Part shown: in pieces, positions 23,394 through 33,432 of the stretch
Layout of the letters: the number at the start of each line of letters is the position of its first letter
How positions within the stretch are numbered: position 1 is the stretch's first letter
NCBI GenBank assembly: GCA_029267635.1
Contig: JAJUIK010000020.1
Location: 1 to 39,171, forward strand
DNA length: 39,171 nt
Source of the DNA: Moraxellaceae bacterium
GTDB lineage: Bacteria > Pseudomonadota > Gammaproteobacteria > Pseudomonadales > Moraxellaceae
Direction: 5' to 3'
The notes under the pieces: generated by a model
Told to the model about the DNA's origin: nothing
The model's database searches: none
Seen by the model: only the letters and a program-made list of their open reading frames with translations
Program-made: the position numbers and the translations under genes

Positions 23394-25121
23394 TTAAGCA
23401 GCTTCTTCTTTTTTCAAACGCTCTTTTTCAACGCTCTGTTTGATAAACCACTGCTGGGTAATGGTCAGCAAGTTGTTGACGATCCAGTACAGTACCAAAC
23501 CTGCTGGGAAGAACAGCAAAAATACGGTAAACACGATCGGCATAAGCTTGAATACTTTGGCTTGCATCGGATCAGCAGGCTGCGGGTTCAACATTTGCTG
23601 AACATACATGGTCACACCCATGATCAACGGCAAGATAAACCATGGATCCATCGCAGACAAATCCTGAATCCAGCCTAACCAAGGTGCATGACGCAACTCA
23701 ACACTTTCCATCAACACCCAGTACAAAGCCAGGAAGATCGGCATCTGCATCAGCAGGGGTAGACAGCCGGAAAGCGGGTTAACCTGTTCACGCTTGTAAA
23801 GTGCCATCATTTCTTGCGAGAAGCGCATACGGTCTTCACCAAACTCTTCTTTCATGCGCTGCATTTCAGGCGCAATTACACGCATTTTCGCCATAGAACG
23901 GTAGCTCTTGGACGACAATGGCCAGAGAATCAGTTTCACCACGACAGTCAACAGAATGATTGACCAGCCCCAATTACCCACGATGTTATGGAAGAACTGT
24001 AAGCCGACGAACAATAATTTCGCAATTGGCCACAACCAGCCATAATCCACGGTCTGATTCAAACCAGCAGCCAGATCTTTCAACTCTGACTGAACTTTTG
24101 GACCGGAATAGAAGGTCGCATCCAATTCTGCCACTGTACCTGCCGGCACATTAATGGTTGGAGAGGTGAATCCGATGATATTCATCTGGTCAGCAGACTG
24201 ACGTGACTCCAGTTTGGCACTATATGGCTGGCCATTGGCCTGGGTCAGTTTCAAATTGCCCGGAATCCATGCACTCACGAAATAGTGCTGTACCACAGCA
24301 ACCCAGCCGCCTTTAGCTTCCACGTTGAGCTTTTCATCGGTGAAATTGGCAAATTTCAGCTTATTGTACTGCTCATCCGGTGTACCCCAAGCGCCGCCCA
24401 GGAAGGTGCCAAGCGTAAAGATCCCTTGTGAGGATTTGCCTGGATCATCCGAGTTATCACGCTTGATCTGACCAAACATCTGGCCTTGCCAGTTCTGTGC
24501 AGAACGGTTCACCACTTTGTGGCTCACCACAATCGGATACTCGCCCTGCTTGAAACTGAAAGTCTTGATGATTTCCACACCATCTGCGGTTTTGTAAACC
24601 ATCGGCACAGTCAGTGTCTTATTTTTGGCATCAGCAAGGGTATATTGGGCTTTTTCTACTTCATATACCGGACGACCTGCACGATTGCTATCCGGGCCAT
24701 TCAGGCCAATCAAGCCAGATTGTGCCACATAGGTCCGCTTGGCATCACTTTCCAGCATGACAAAAGGCTGCTCGCTGTTTTTGTCTTTGTCATGATTGAG
24801 TAATTCAATACGAACAATATCGCCACCTTTTGGATTAATCCAAAGATGATAAAGGTCCGTCTGTACTGAAATAAGCTGTTGACTTACAGGTGCTGGAGTC
24901 ACCGCTGCTTGTGGTGCTGCTACATTTGCTTGCGGAACATCAGATGTGACTGATGCCGTCTGGCCATTTGGCAAATCTGCAGATACTTCTTGTGAAACTG
25001 CTGCAACAGGCTGCTGCGCAGGAGTTTGTACCTGTCCATAATCTTTTTGCCACGCCAAAATAAGCAAATATGCGACGACAAACATGGCTCCGAGAATGGC
25101 AATCCTGGCCCATTGTTGCAT
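23394..25121 (-). CDS. yidC: Membrane protein insertase YidC
   Basis: Inserts and folds inner-membrane proteins, alone or with SecYEG. The 575 residues (E. coli 548) hold an N-terminal membrane anchor (WARIAILGAMFVVAYLLILAW), a Pro/Ala/Gln-rich linker, the large periplasmic beta domain (about 85-345), then the conserved insertase core with five transmembrane segments. These include NWGWSIILLTVVVKLILWPL, where the hydrophilic-groove arginine follows nearby in the K-S-Y-R-S-M-A-K-M loop, and NPLSGCLPLLMQMPIFLALY. The basic C-terminal tail (KEERLKKEEAA-like) helps ribosome contact. It is five bases downstream of yidD and ends at a terminator. Confidence 0.98.
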   Translation of the reverse strand: MQQWARIAILGAMFVVAYLLILAWQKDYGQVQTPAQQPVAAVSQEVSADLPNGQTASVTSDVPQANVAAPQAAVTPAPVSQQLISVQTDLYHLWINPKGGDIVRIELLNHDKDKNSEQPFVMLESDAKRTYVAQSGLIGLNGPDSNRAGRPVYEVEKAQYTLADAKNKTLTVPMVYKTADGVEIIKTFSFKQGEYPIVVSHKVVNRSAQNWQGQMFGQIKRDNSDDPGKSSQGIFTLGTFLGGAWGTPDEQYNKLKFANFTDEKLNVEAKGGWVAVVQHYFVSAWIPGNLKLTQANGQPYSAKLESRQSADQMNIIGFTSPTINVPAGTVAELDATFYSGPKVQSELKDLAAGLNQTVDYGWLWPIAKLLFVGLQFFHNIVGNWGWSIILLTVVVKLILWPLSSKSYRSMAKMRVIAPEMQRMKEEFGEDRMRFSQEMMALYKREQVNPLSGCLPLLMQMPIFLALYWVLMESVELRHAPWLGWIQDLSAMDPWFILPLIMGVTMYVQQMLNPQPADPMQAKVFKLMPIVFTVFLLFFPAGLVLYWIVNNLLTITQQWFIKQSVEKERLKKEEAA

Positions 25122-25126
25122 ATCAA

Positions 25127-25447
25127 TTACCCCAAATGGTGAGAGTGATTTTGGTTCAATAAACGATCACGAAAGGGTACAGCAACGTGACGCGTTTGAG
25201 AATCTATTTGCTGAAAAGAAATAAAACGAATTGCTTTTGGGGGAACAGGATCATAACCAGAACCGCCCCACGGATGACAACGACAGATGCGTTTCCCGGC
25301 AAGCCACGAACCATGCAGTGCACCATGGGTTTGAATGGCTTCCAGCGCGTATTGAGAACAGGTCGGAATATAACGACAACGGGGTCCCAGTAATGGGCTA
25401 ATCGCGATTTGATAGAAACGTATCAACCAGTGCAAGAGCCATTTCAT
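25127..25447 (-). CDS. yidD: Membrane protein insertion efficiency factor YidD
   Basis: A small protein that associates with the inner membrane, probably by an amphipathic helix, and helps YidC substrates insert. The 106 residues begin with [20 protein letters not shown] and carry the three-cysteine family pattern [15 protein letters not shown] and [15 protein letters not shown]. The C-terminal tail is longer and His/Asn-rich, with no known role. It is between rnpA (nine bases) and yidC (five bases) on the same strand, so it is cotranscribed with both. Confidence 0.96.
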   Translation of the reverse strand: MKWLLHWLIRFYQIAISPLLGPRCRYIPTCSQYALEAIQTHGALHGSWLAGKRICRCHPWGGSGYDPVPPKAIRFISFQQIDSQTRHVAVPFRDRLLNQNHSHHLG

Positions 25448-25456
25448 GATGATCTC

Positions 25457-25849
25457 TTATGGTCGTGAGGAGGGAGCAGCTGTTTTTTGATGCTTTTTAG
25501 CCTGGCGTTGTAATTTTTGCCATGCAAATTCTAATTGCTGATGCAATTCTGCATTAGGTACCGCTTCAATGCCTATCTTAGGCATTACCACAATATCCAA
25601 TAAATCTAATTGCTGCTGATGCAAGCGAAAACTTTCGCGCGCAAGACGTTTTACTCTATTTCTTTCATGTGCACGGCGCACTTTTTTCTTGGCAACGACA
25701 ATACCCAAACGGCTTTTCGGCTGTTCGGTCAATTTTGCAAGAAATAAGAAATGGGGTTGATGCACTTTAAAAAGCGCACCATCAAATACACTTTTATAAT
25801 CTGCAGCACAGCGTATACGTACTTCTGTGCTGAAGCTATAAAGTGTCAT
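25457..25849 (-). CDS. rnpA: Ribonuclease P protein component RnpA
   Basis: Protein subunit of RNase P, which with the catalytic RNA trims the 5' leader of tRNA precursors. The 130 residues show [17 protein letters not shown] at the start, then [20 protein letters not shown] and [12 protein letters not shown], the family signature. The C-terminal tail is basic. The ATG at 25849 is preferred over a TTG three codons upstream. It is 30 bases after rpmH and nine before yidD, in the conserved operon order. Confidence 0.96.
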   Translation of the reverse strand: MTLYSFSTEVRIRCAADYKSVFDGALFKVHQPHFLFLAKLTEQPKSRLGIVVAKKKVRRAHERNRVKRLARESFRLHQQQLDLLDIVVMPKIGIEAVPNAELHQQLEFAWQKLQRQAKKHQKTAAPSSRP

Positions 25850-25879
25850 GACACCCAAAAGCCGGGCAGCTAACTGAAA

Positions 25880-26014
25880 TTAAACAGTTAAGCTGTGACG
25901 ACCTTTTGCACGACGACGAGCTAATACTTGACGACCAGCTTTAGTAGCCATACGAGCACGGAAACCATGAACACGCTTACGCTTTAATTCAGATGGTTGG
26001 AATGTACGTTTCAT
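25880..26014 (-). CDS. rpmH: 50S ribosomal protein L34
   Basis: A 44-residue, very basic ribosomal protein. The frame reads [20 protein letters not shown], continues [20 protein letters not shown] and ends SLTV, matching the bacterial L34 family along its full length. It is the first gene of the rpmH-rnpA-yidD-yidC unit, about 40 bases downstream of a near-consensus promoter at the left border of oriC. Its neighbour across the gap is dnaA, the usual arrangement. Confidence 0.98.
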
Positions 26015-26053
26015 ATCGAAACTCCAAAAATGATCTTTCTATAAAGGTTCGCG

Positions 26054-26082
26054 ATTGTATTGTGCATTGTTTATTCTGTCAA
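26054..26082 (-). promoter_or_regulatory. Strong promoter of the rpmH operon
   Basis: On the minus strand a perfect TTGACA (plus 26077-26082), 17 bases, then TACAAT (plus 26054-26059). Confidence 0.8.
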
Positions 26083-26099
26083 TGAAAACTAAGTTTTGT

Positions 26100-26660
26100 T
26101 TGCAATTTCTTGATAGATTTTATCTTGATAGAAAAAACTGAAAAATAGATAAAAATAGAAGAAATATGATTATCCACATGTTAAATATCTAATTTTAAAT
26201 ATTTCTCTTGATTTATAAACAATATTATCAACAATACACACAATGGTTTTTAAATTTAATTTTCTCCCACTTTAAGTTTTGAATTTAAATTCATGGCTAT
26301 TATGAGTTATCAACACCAAGCACGAACCTTATAAATAAATTCAAATTTATAAATTTAAATTTATTATTATTAGGGCTTGGATTTTATGTGGAAAACGCAT
26401 TTTTAAATTTAAAAAACAATAAATTGAGCTGTGGATAACCATGTTTTAATTTTTTTGATAGATTGTGGATAACTTTGTGCTATATTTTATCCACAGGTTG
26501 TTAAAAAACTTATCCACACTACGTTTGAATTTAAATTTATAAGCCGGAAGCTCTGTTTTTGCGCGGAATCTCCTTAATTCATCATGACAGATGTGGATAA
26601 CTTGGTTAGAATGGCCACCCCTCTATGGGGGTGTTGGCTTATTTAAATTTAAAAATGAAT
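26100..26660. other. oriC: Chromosomal replication origin oriC
   Basis: Lies between rpmH and dnaA. Six perfect DnaA boxes (TTATCCACA or its complement) are at 26170, 26430, 26464, 26487, 26510 and 26592. Four lie within 90 bases (26430-26518). The strand order of the boxes is plus, minus, minus, plus, plus, minus. Very AT-rich DNA surrounds them and can serve as unwinding region. Four perfect copies of TTTRAATTYAAA (26278, 26402, 26524, 26642) and near copies (26249, 26334, 26348) are scattered here; the same palindrome makes the array at 5521-5914. Genes on both sides are transcribed away from the origin. Confidence 0.93.
26584..26612 (+). promoter_or_regulatory. dnaA promoter with a DnaA box in its spacer
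   Basis: ATGACA (26584-26589), 17 bases, TAGAAT (26607-26612). The perfect DnaA box at 26592-26600 fills the spacer, so bound DnaA should block RNA polymerase. A GC-rich hairpin, CACCCC (26616-26621) / GGGGTG (26628-26633), sits at or just past the expected transcript start. Confidence 0.65.
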
Positions 26661-26676
26661 AAAACAGGGGTTTCAC

Positions 26677-28071
26677 ATGCTTTGGACGGACTGCTTAACT
26701 CGCTTGCGACAAGAGCTCTCTGATAATGTCTTTGCGATGTGGATTCGTCCTCTGGTTGCGGAAGAACTTGAAGATACCTTAAGACTGTATGCGCCAAACC
26801 CGTATTGGACGCGTTACATTCAGGAACATCATCTTGAGTTGATTACTATTCTGGCTGAACAGCTTTCTGAGGGTCGGGTGCGAAAGGTCGAGATCTTGGT
26901 TGATTCACGTCCGGGGGCTATTTTGTCTGCTTCAGAGCAGCCTGCAACGACGACCGCAGCTTTGGAAACCGCGCCGGTTGCATCTGTAGCGCTAAAAACG
27001 AAAAAAGACAAAGAAACTGAAAGCCCGAGTCCAACTAAGATCAGTAAAAAGCGTTTATTGAATCCGTTGTTTACGTTTTCTTTGTTTGTTGAAGGTCGTT
27101 CAAATCAAATGGCAGCTGAAACCTGCCGTAAAGTACTGACTCAACTTGGCGCTTCGCAACATAATCCGCTGTTTCTTTATGGTCCAACAGGTTTGGGTAA
27201 AACCCACTTGATGCAGGCTGTCGGGAATGCCTTGTTGCAAGCCAAGCCGAATGCGCGTGTGATGTATATGACGGCAGAAAGCTTTGTGCAGGATTTTGTC
27301 AGCTCTTTGCAAAAGGGCAAAGTTGAGGAGTTCAAGAAAAATTGCCGTTCACTGGATCTGCTGCTGGTTGATGATATTCATTTATTGGCGGGCAAAGAAG
27401 CCAGTTTGGTGGAGTTTTTCTATACCTTCAATGCGTTGCTCGATGAATCCAAACAAATCATTTTGACTTCGGATCGTTATCCTAAAGAGTTGACAGAACT
27501 TGACCCTCGTCTGGTTTCGCGTTTTTCTTGGGGCTTGTCCGTGGGGGTTGAACCACCTGACATTGAAACTCGTATCGAAATCTTGTTGAAAAAGGCAGAA
27601 AGTAATGGCATTGATCTGCCACGTAACTGTGCCTTGTTTATTGCGCAACAGGTGGTTGCCAATGTGCGTGAGCTGGAAGGTGCTCTCAATAAAGTGGTGG
27701 CCATTTCCCGCTTTAAAGGCACGCCGATTGATCTGGATGTGGTGCGTGAATCTTTAAAGGATGTGCTGGCGATTCGTGCGCGGACCATCAGCGTGGAAAA
27801 TATCCAGCGTGTGGTGAGCGAGTATTTCCGGATCCCTTTAAAAGAACTGGTCGGACCGAAACGAACCCGAATTTATGCCCGTCCACGTCAATTGGCCATG
27901 GGTTTGGCGCGTGAATTGACCGGAGACAGCTTTCCGGAAATCGGCATGGCATTTGGTGGGCGAGATCACAGTACGGTGATGCATGCTTGCGAAAAAGTAC
28001 AAAGCCTGCGTGATGAAGATCCGATCTTCAATGAGGATTATAAAAATCTGCTGCGATTGTTACAAAGTTAA
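26677..28071 (+). CDS. dnaA: Chromosomal replication initiator DnaA
   Basis: Binds DnaA boxes at oriC as the ATP form, opens the duplex and loads the helicase. The 464 residues have domain I (MLWTDCLTRLRQELSDNVFAM), a Thr/Ala/Lys-rich linker (about 85-130), and the AAA+ domain with Walker A GPTGLGKTHLMQ and Walker B LLLVDDIHLL. Domain IV has the DNA-binding signature GGRDHSTVMHACEKV. AGGGG stands before the ATG. It is the first gene right of oriC, with an apparently autoregulated promoter, and is followed by a terminator, so dnaN has some independent expression. Confidence 0.99.
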   Translation: MLWTDCLTRLRQELSDNVFAMWIRPLVAEELEDTLRLYAPNPYWTRYIQEHHLELITILAEQLSEGRVRKVEILVDSRPGAILSASEQPATTTAALETAPVASVALKTKKDKETESPSPTKISKKRLLNPLFTFSLFVEGRSNQMAAETCRKVLTQLGASQHNPLFLYGPTGLGKTHLMQAVGNALLQAKPNARVMYMTAESFVQDFVSSLQKGKVEEFKKNCRSLDLLLVDDIHLLAGKEASLVEFFYTFNALLDESKQIILTSDRYPKELTELDPRLVSRFSWGLSVGVEPPDIETRIEILLKKAESNGIDLPRNCALFIAQQVVANVRELEGALNKVVAISRFKGTPIDLDVVRESLKDVLAIRARTISVENIQRVVSEYFRIPLKELVGPKRTRIYARPRQLAMGLARELTGDSFPEIGMAFGGRDHSTVMHACEKVQSLRDEDPIFNEDYKNLLRLLQS

Positions 28072-28084
28072 CGATCTGATGCTT

Positions 28085-28112
28085 AAAAAAGCCGCCTTGC
28101 AAAGCGGCTTTT
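28085..28112 (+). terminator. Terminator between dnaA and dnaN
   Basis: AAAAGCCGC / GCGGCTTTT with an eight-base loop, followed by a T-rich but not uniform tail. Confidence 0.75.
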
Positions 28113-28179
28113 CTTATCGCATAGTACACTGCTAAAAAAATTCAATGACTATCTGTCTTCAGCTTTAGAGGAATGAATC

Positions 28180-29328
28180 GTGCGTTTGAAAATCGCTAAA
28201 GAAAGCTTGCTTAATGTGCTGTCTCATGTTGTGGGCGCAGTTGAGCGTCGTCATACCCTGAACATTCTTTCAAACGTGAAGATTCAAGTGACTGCACAAG
28301 CATTGACCATTACCGGCTCTGATCTGGAAGTGGAACTTGTGGCGAGTACGACCCTGGGTGAAGGTGCGTGTTTGCAAGCGGGTGAAACCACCGTGCCGGC
28401 ACGTAAGTTAATGGATATTTGTAAGTCTTTACCGACTGCAGCATTGATTGATCTGCAAATTACCGAAGATCAGCGTTGTATTTTAAAATCGGGCAATAGT
28501 CGCTTTGTGTTGGGAACCTTGCCTGCTGAAGACTATCCATTACTGACCACTGATAGCAGTCAAGGTACGCAGGTTCAGGTGACACAACGTGAACTGAAAC
28601 GTTTATTCGAAAAAACTGCATTTGCCATGGCGGTACAGGATGTACGTTTCTATTTAACGGGAACTTTACTGGAAATTGATCAGCATCAGTTACGTGCAGT
28701 CACCACTGATGGTCACCGTTTGGCCTTGTGTGAAACTGCAGCGAATTCGACGGCAGCACAACTGGTACAGGCGATTGTGCCACGTAAAGCAGTGGGTGAA
28801 TTGCAACGTCTGCTCAGTATTGAAGATGAACAACTCACCTTATTGATTGGTCGTGAATTGTTAAATGTAAACATCAGTATCGCCAGCAAAGATAAAGAGC
28901 AGGGGGGAACCAGTGTTCGTTTTACCACGAAACTGATTGATGGTAAATTCCCTGATTACCGCCGTGTGATTCCACGTGGTGGTGATAAGCATGTATTAAT
29001 TGCACATGACGTGTTTAAGCAATCTTTACAGCGTGTGGCGATTTTAAGTAATGAAAAATTACGCGGCGTATTCCTGAATTTCAATCAGGATTCCTTGCAG
29101 TTGCGTGCTAATAACCCGGAACAGGATGAAGCCATTGAAGACTTGGCAATCCAGTATGCCAATGCACCTTTAGAAATGTCTTTCAATGCACAATACCTGT
29201 TGGAAGTACTTAATGTGCTGGATGGTGATGATGTGGCCATGAGTATGACGGAAGCCAACCAGTCTGTGCTGGTTCAGGATCCTGCACATACAGATCAGAC
29301 CTATGTGGTCATGCCAATGCGTGTTTAA
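28180..29328 (+). CDS. dnaN: DNA polymerase III beta subunit (sliding clamp)
   Basis: Ring-shaped processivity clamp that holds DNA polymerase III and many partners on DNA. The 382 residues have the three-domain clamp pattern. The start MRLKIAKESLLNVLSHVVGAVERRHTL is read here as MRLKIAKESLLNVL then AVERRHTLNILSNV. The middle segment is AVTTDGHRLALCE and the C-terminus ends YVVMPMRV, the partner-binding tail. The start is GTG at 28180 with GAGGA upstream; the ATG at 28173 is in another frame. It is 15 bases before recF. Confidence 0.98.
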   Translation: MRLKIAKESLLNVLSHVVGAVERRHTLNILSNVKIQVTAQALTITGSDLEVELVASTTLGEGACLQAGETTVPARKLMDICKSLPTAALIDLQITEDQRCILKSGNSRFVLGTLPAEDYPLLTTDSSQGTQVQVTQRELKRLFEKTAFAMAVQDVRFYLTGTLLEIDQHQLRAVTTDGHRLALCETAANSTAAQLVQAIVPRKAVGELQRLLSIEDEQLTLLIGRELLNVNISIASKDKEQGGTSVRFTTKLIDGKFPDYRRVIPRGGDKHVLIAHDVFKQSLQRVAILSNEKLRGVFLNFNQDSLQLRANNPEQDEAIEDLAIQYANAPLEMSFNAQYLLEVLNVLDGDDVAMSMTEANQSVLVQDPAHTDQTYVVMPMRV

Positions 29329-29343
29329 TTTCGTTTCATTGTC

Positions 29344-30426
29344 ATGCATATCACGCGTCTGAATATAGAACGTGTTCGAAATCTCACAACGGTTGCTCTC
29401 CATGGATTGCAGCCGTTTAACGTCTTTTATGGTGCCAATGGTTCGGGCAAAACCTCGATTTTAGAGTCGATTCATCTGTTAGCGACTGGTCGTTCGTTTC
29501 GCACCCATATTCCCAAAAACTATATTCAGCAGCATGCTTCCGATGCGATTGTTTTTGCGCAATCCGCCACTGAAAAAGTCGGTATGCAGAAATTTGCCAG
29601 CGGTGAGCAGTTGATTAAGGTGAATGGTGATACGGTTGCAACGCAAGGACAGCTGGCCAAGTTACTTCCTTTGCAACATATTGATCCACAAAGTACCGAT
29701 ATTATTGACCATGGTGCCAAGCCACGACGGCAATTGCTGGATTGGTTAATGTTCCACGTGGAACCAGATTTTTACCATACCTGGCAATACTATTCACGTG
29801 CGCTCAAGCAGCGTAATTCACTGCTGAAATCGCGGCGTCATTTAAGCTTGGCAGATCTTGAGCCGTGGAACAAAATGCTCAGTGATTATGGTGAAATGCT
29901 GCATTCGCAGCGATTGAGTATTGTCGAGCAGTGGCAGCCATTTTTTATGCAGGATTTGCAGCAACTGCTACCTGACCTCAAGATTGAAATGGACTATATT
30001 GCGGGCTTTCATACTGAGTCTGGCTTGCTGCATGACTTGACTGTGCATCATCAAAAAGATGTGGAACGGCGCTATACCGAGTATGGTCCGCATCGTGCTG
30101 ATTTACGCTTAAAAACCCCGTTGGGCAGTGCCGATGAAGTGCTGTCACGCGGGCAAAAAAAGTTATTAATGATGGCCTTAAAACTGTCACAGATTGCAAT
30201 GTTGCATGCGAGTAATAAGGAAACTGTGGTATTATTAGATGATGTGACAGCAGAATTAGATTTAACCGCACAACAACGTTTAATTGAGCGCTTGAGCCAG
30301 CTTGGTAGTCAAGTATTTATGACTACTTTAGATCAGCAATCGGTACAACACCATTTACGTGATCTTTCTATTTCCTATCAATTATTCAATGTTGAGCATG
30401 GCCAAGTCAGTGCTGTTGCGCAATGA
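29344..30426 (+). CDS. recF: DNA replication and repair protein RecF
   Basis: SMC-like ATPase that, with RecO and RecR, loads RecA at gaps. The 360 residues have Walker [15 protein letters not shown], the signature [17 protein letters not shown], and Walker [14 protein letters not shown], all intact. It follows dnaN by 15 bases without a clear ribosome-binding site, so it is probably translated by coupling. The codons for FHVEP at about residue 137 form a perfect Pseudomonas-type parS sequence. The ordinary dnaA-dnaN-recF-gyrB order is kept. Confidence 0.98.
   Translation: MHITRLNIERVRNLTTVALHGLQPFNVFYGANGSGKTSILESIHLLATGRSFRTHIPKNYIQQHASDAIVFAQSATEKVGMQKFASGEQLIKVNGDTVATQGQLAKLLPLQHIDPQSTDIIDHGAKPRRQLLDWLMFHVEPDFYHTWQYYSRALKQRNSLLKSRRHLSLADLEPWNKMLSDYGEMLHSQRLSIVEQWQPFFMQDLQQLLPDLKIEMDYIAGFHTESGLLHDLTVHHQKDVERRYTEYGPHRADLRLKTPLGSADEVLSRGQKKLLMMALKLSQIAMLHASNKETVVLLDDVTAELDLTAQQRLIERLSQLGSQVFMTTLDQQSVQHHLRDLSISYQLFNVEHGQVSAVAQ
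29750..29765. promoter_or_regulatory. parS: parS-like site inside recF
   Basis: TGTTCCACGTGGAACC matches the Pseudomonas form of parS (TGTTCCACGTGGAAC followed by A or C) exactly, about 3.2 kb right of oriC. It encodes the conserved RecF residues MFHVEP, so part of the match may come from coding constraint. Confidence 0.6.
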
Positions 30427-30461
30427 TTTACCCGTCTTTGGATAGACCCATTTTATACTAG

Positions 30462-32939
<2,478 letters not shown>

Positions 32940-32955
32940 TCGGGAAGGTAAATCT

Positions 32956-33348
32956 ATGCGTCGTACATTAGGCTCAGCATTGCTGTTATCGGGATTATTG
33001 GCACTCAGTCAGAGTGTTTGGGCGTCGGGTGATCTCGAAGTGGATATGAAGCGCTTGGCCAAAAGCACGATGGCTTTTGCTGAAGCAAAAGATGCGGAGC
33101 AGGCGAAGAAGCAGCTGGGAATTATGCGTAAAGCGACGCTTTCTTCAAAAAAATCGTTGCCGCATAAGCTGGAAAATTTGCCGCCAGAAAATGAGCAGGT
33201 AAAAAGTTATCAGCAAGGTCTTGATCAGCTGTTAACTGAAATTGATCAACTCACGGTTTTGGTGGAACAAGGACAGCTTGAGCAAGCCAAAATACAAGGG
33301 GTGAATCTGGTGAAAATCCGCAATGAGAACCACCAAAAATTTCGTTAA
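32956..33348 (+). CDS. cybC: Soluble cytochrome b562 family protein
   Basis: Small periplasmic four-helix heme protein; its physiological partner is not known. The ATG at 32956 gives 130 residues, with an AAGG site upstream. A signal peptide (MRRTLGSALLLSGLLALSQS, cut near VWAS) is followed by the mature segment GDLEVDM. This aligns with E. coli ADLEDNM, so the axial methionine (Met7) is kept. The axial histidine is in RNENHQKFR, which aligns with the E. coli His102 segment. It lies 16 bases after gyrB and may be cotranscribed with it, an unexpected neighbour. It ends at a strong terminator. Confidence 0.88.
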   Translation: MRRTLGSALLLSGLLALSQSVWASGDLEVDMKRLAKSTMAFAEAKDAEQAKKQLGIMRKATLSSKKSLPHKLENLPPENEQVKSYQQGLDQLLTEIDQLTVLVEQGQLEQAKIQGVNLVKIRNENHQKFR

Positions 33349-33380
33349 TACGTTTAATTTATTGAATGTATAAGCGATAA

Positions 33381-33410
33381 AAAATGCCGAATATTGTATT
33401 CGGCATTTTA
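33381..33410. terminator. Terminator between cybC and the ABC-F gene
   Basis: Perfect 13-base palindrome AAAATGCCGAATA / TATTCGGCATTTT with a TTG loop; usable by both converging genes. Confidence 0.9.
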
Positions 33411-33432
33411 ATTGGAGGATGAAAGACTGGGA

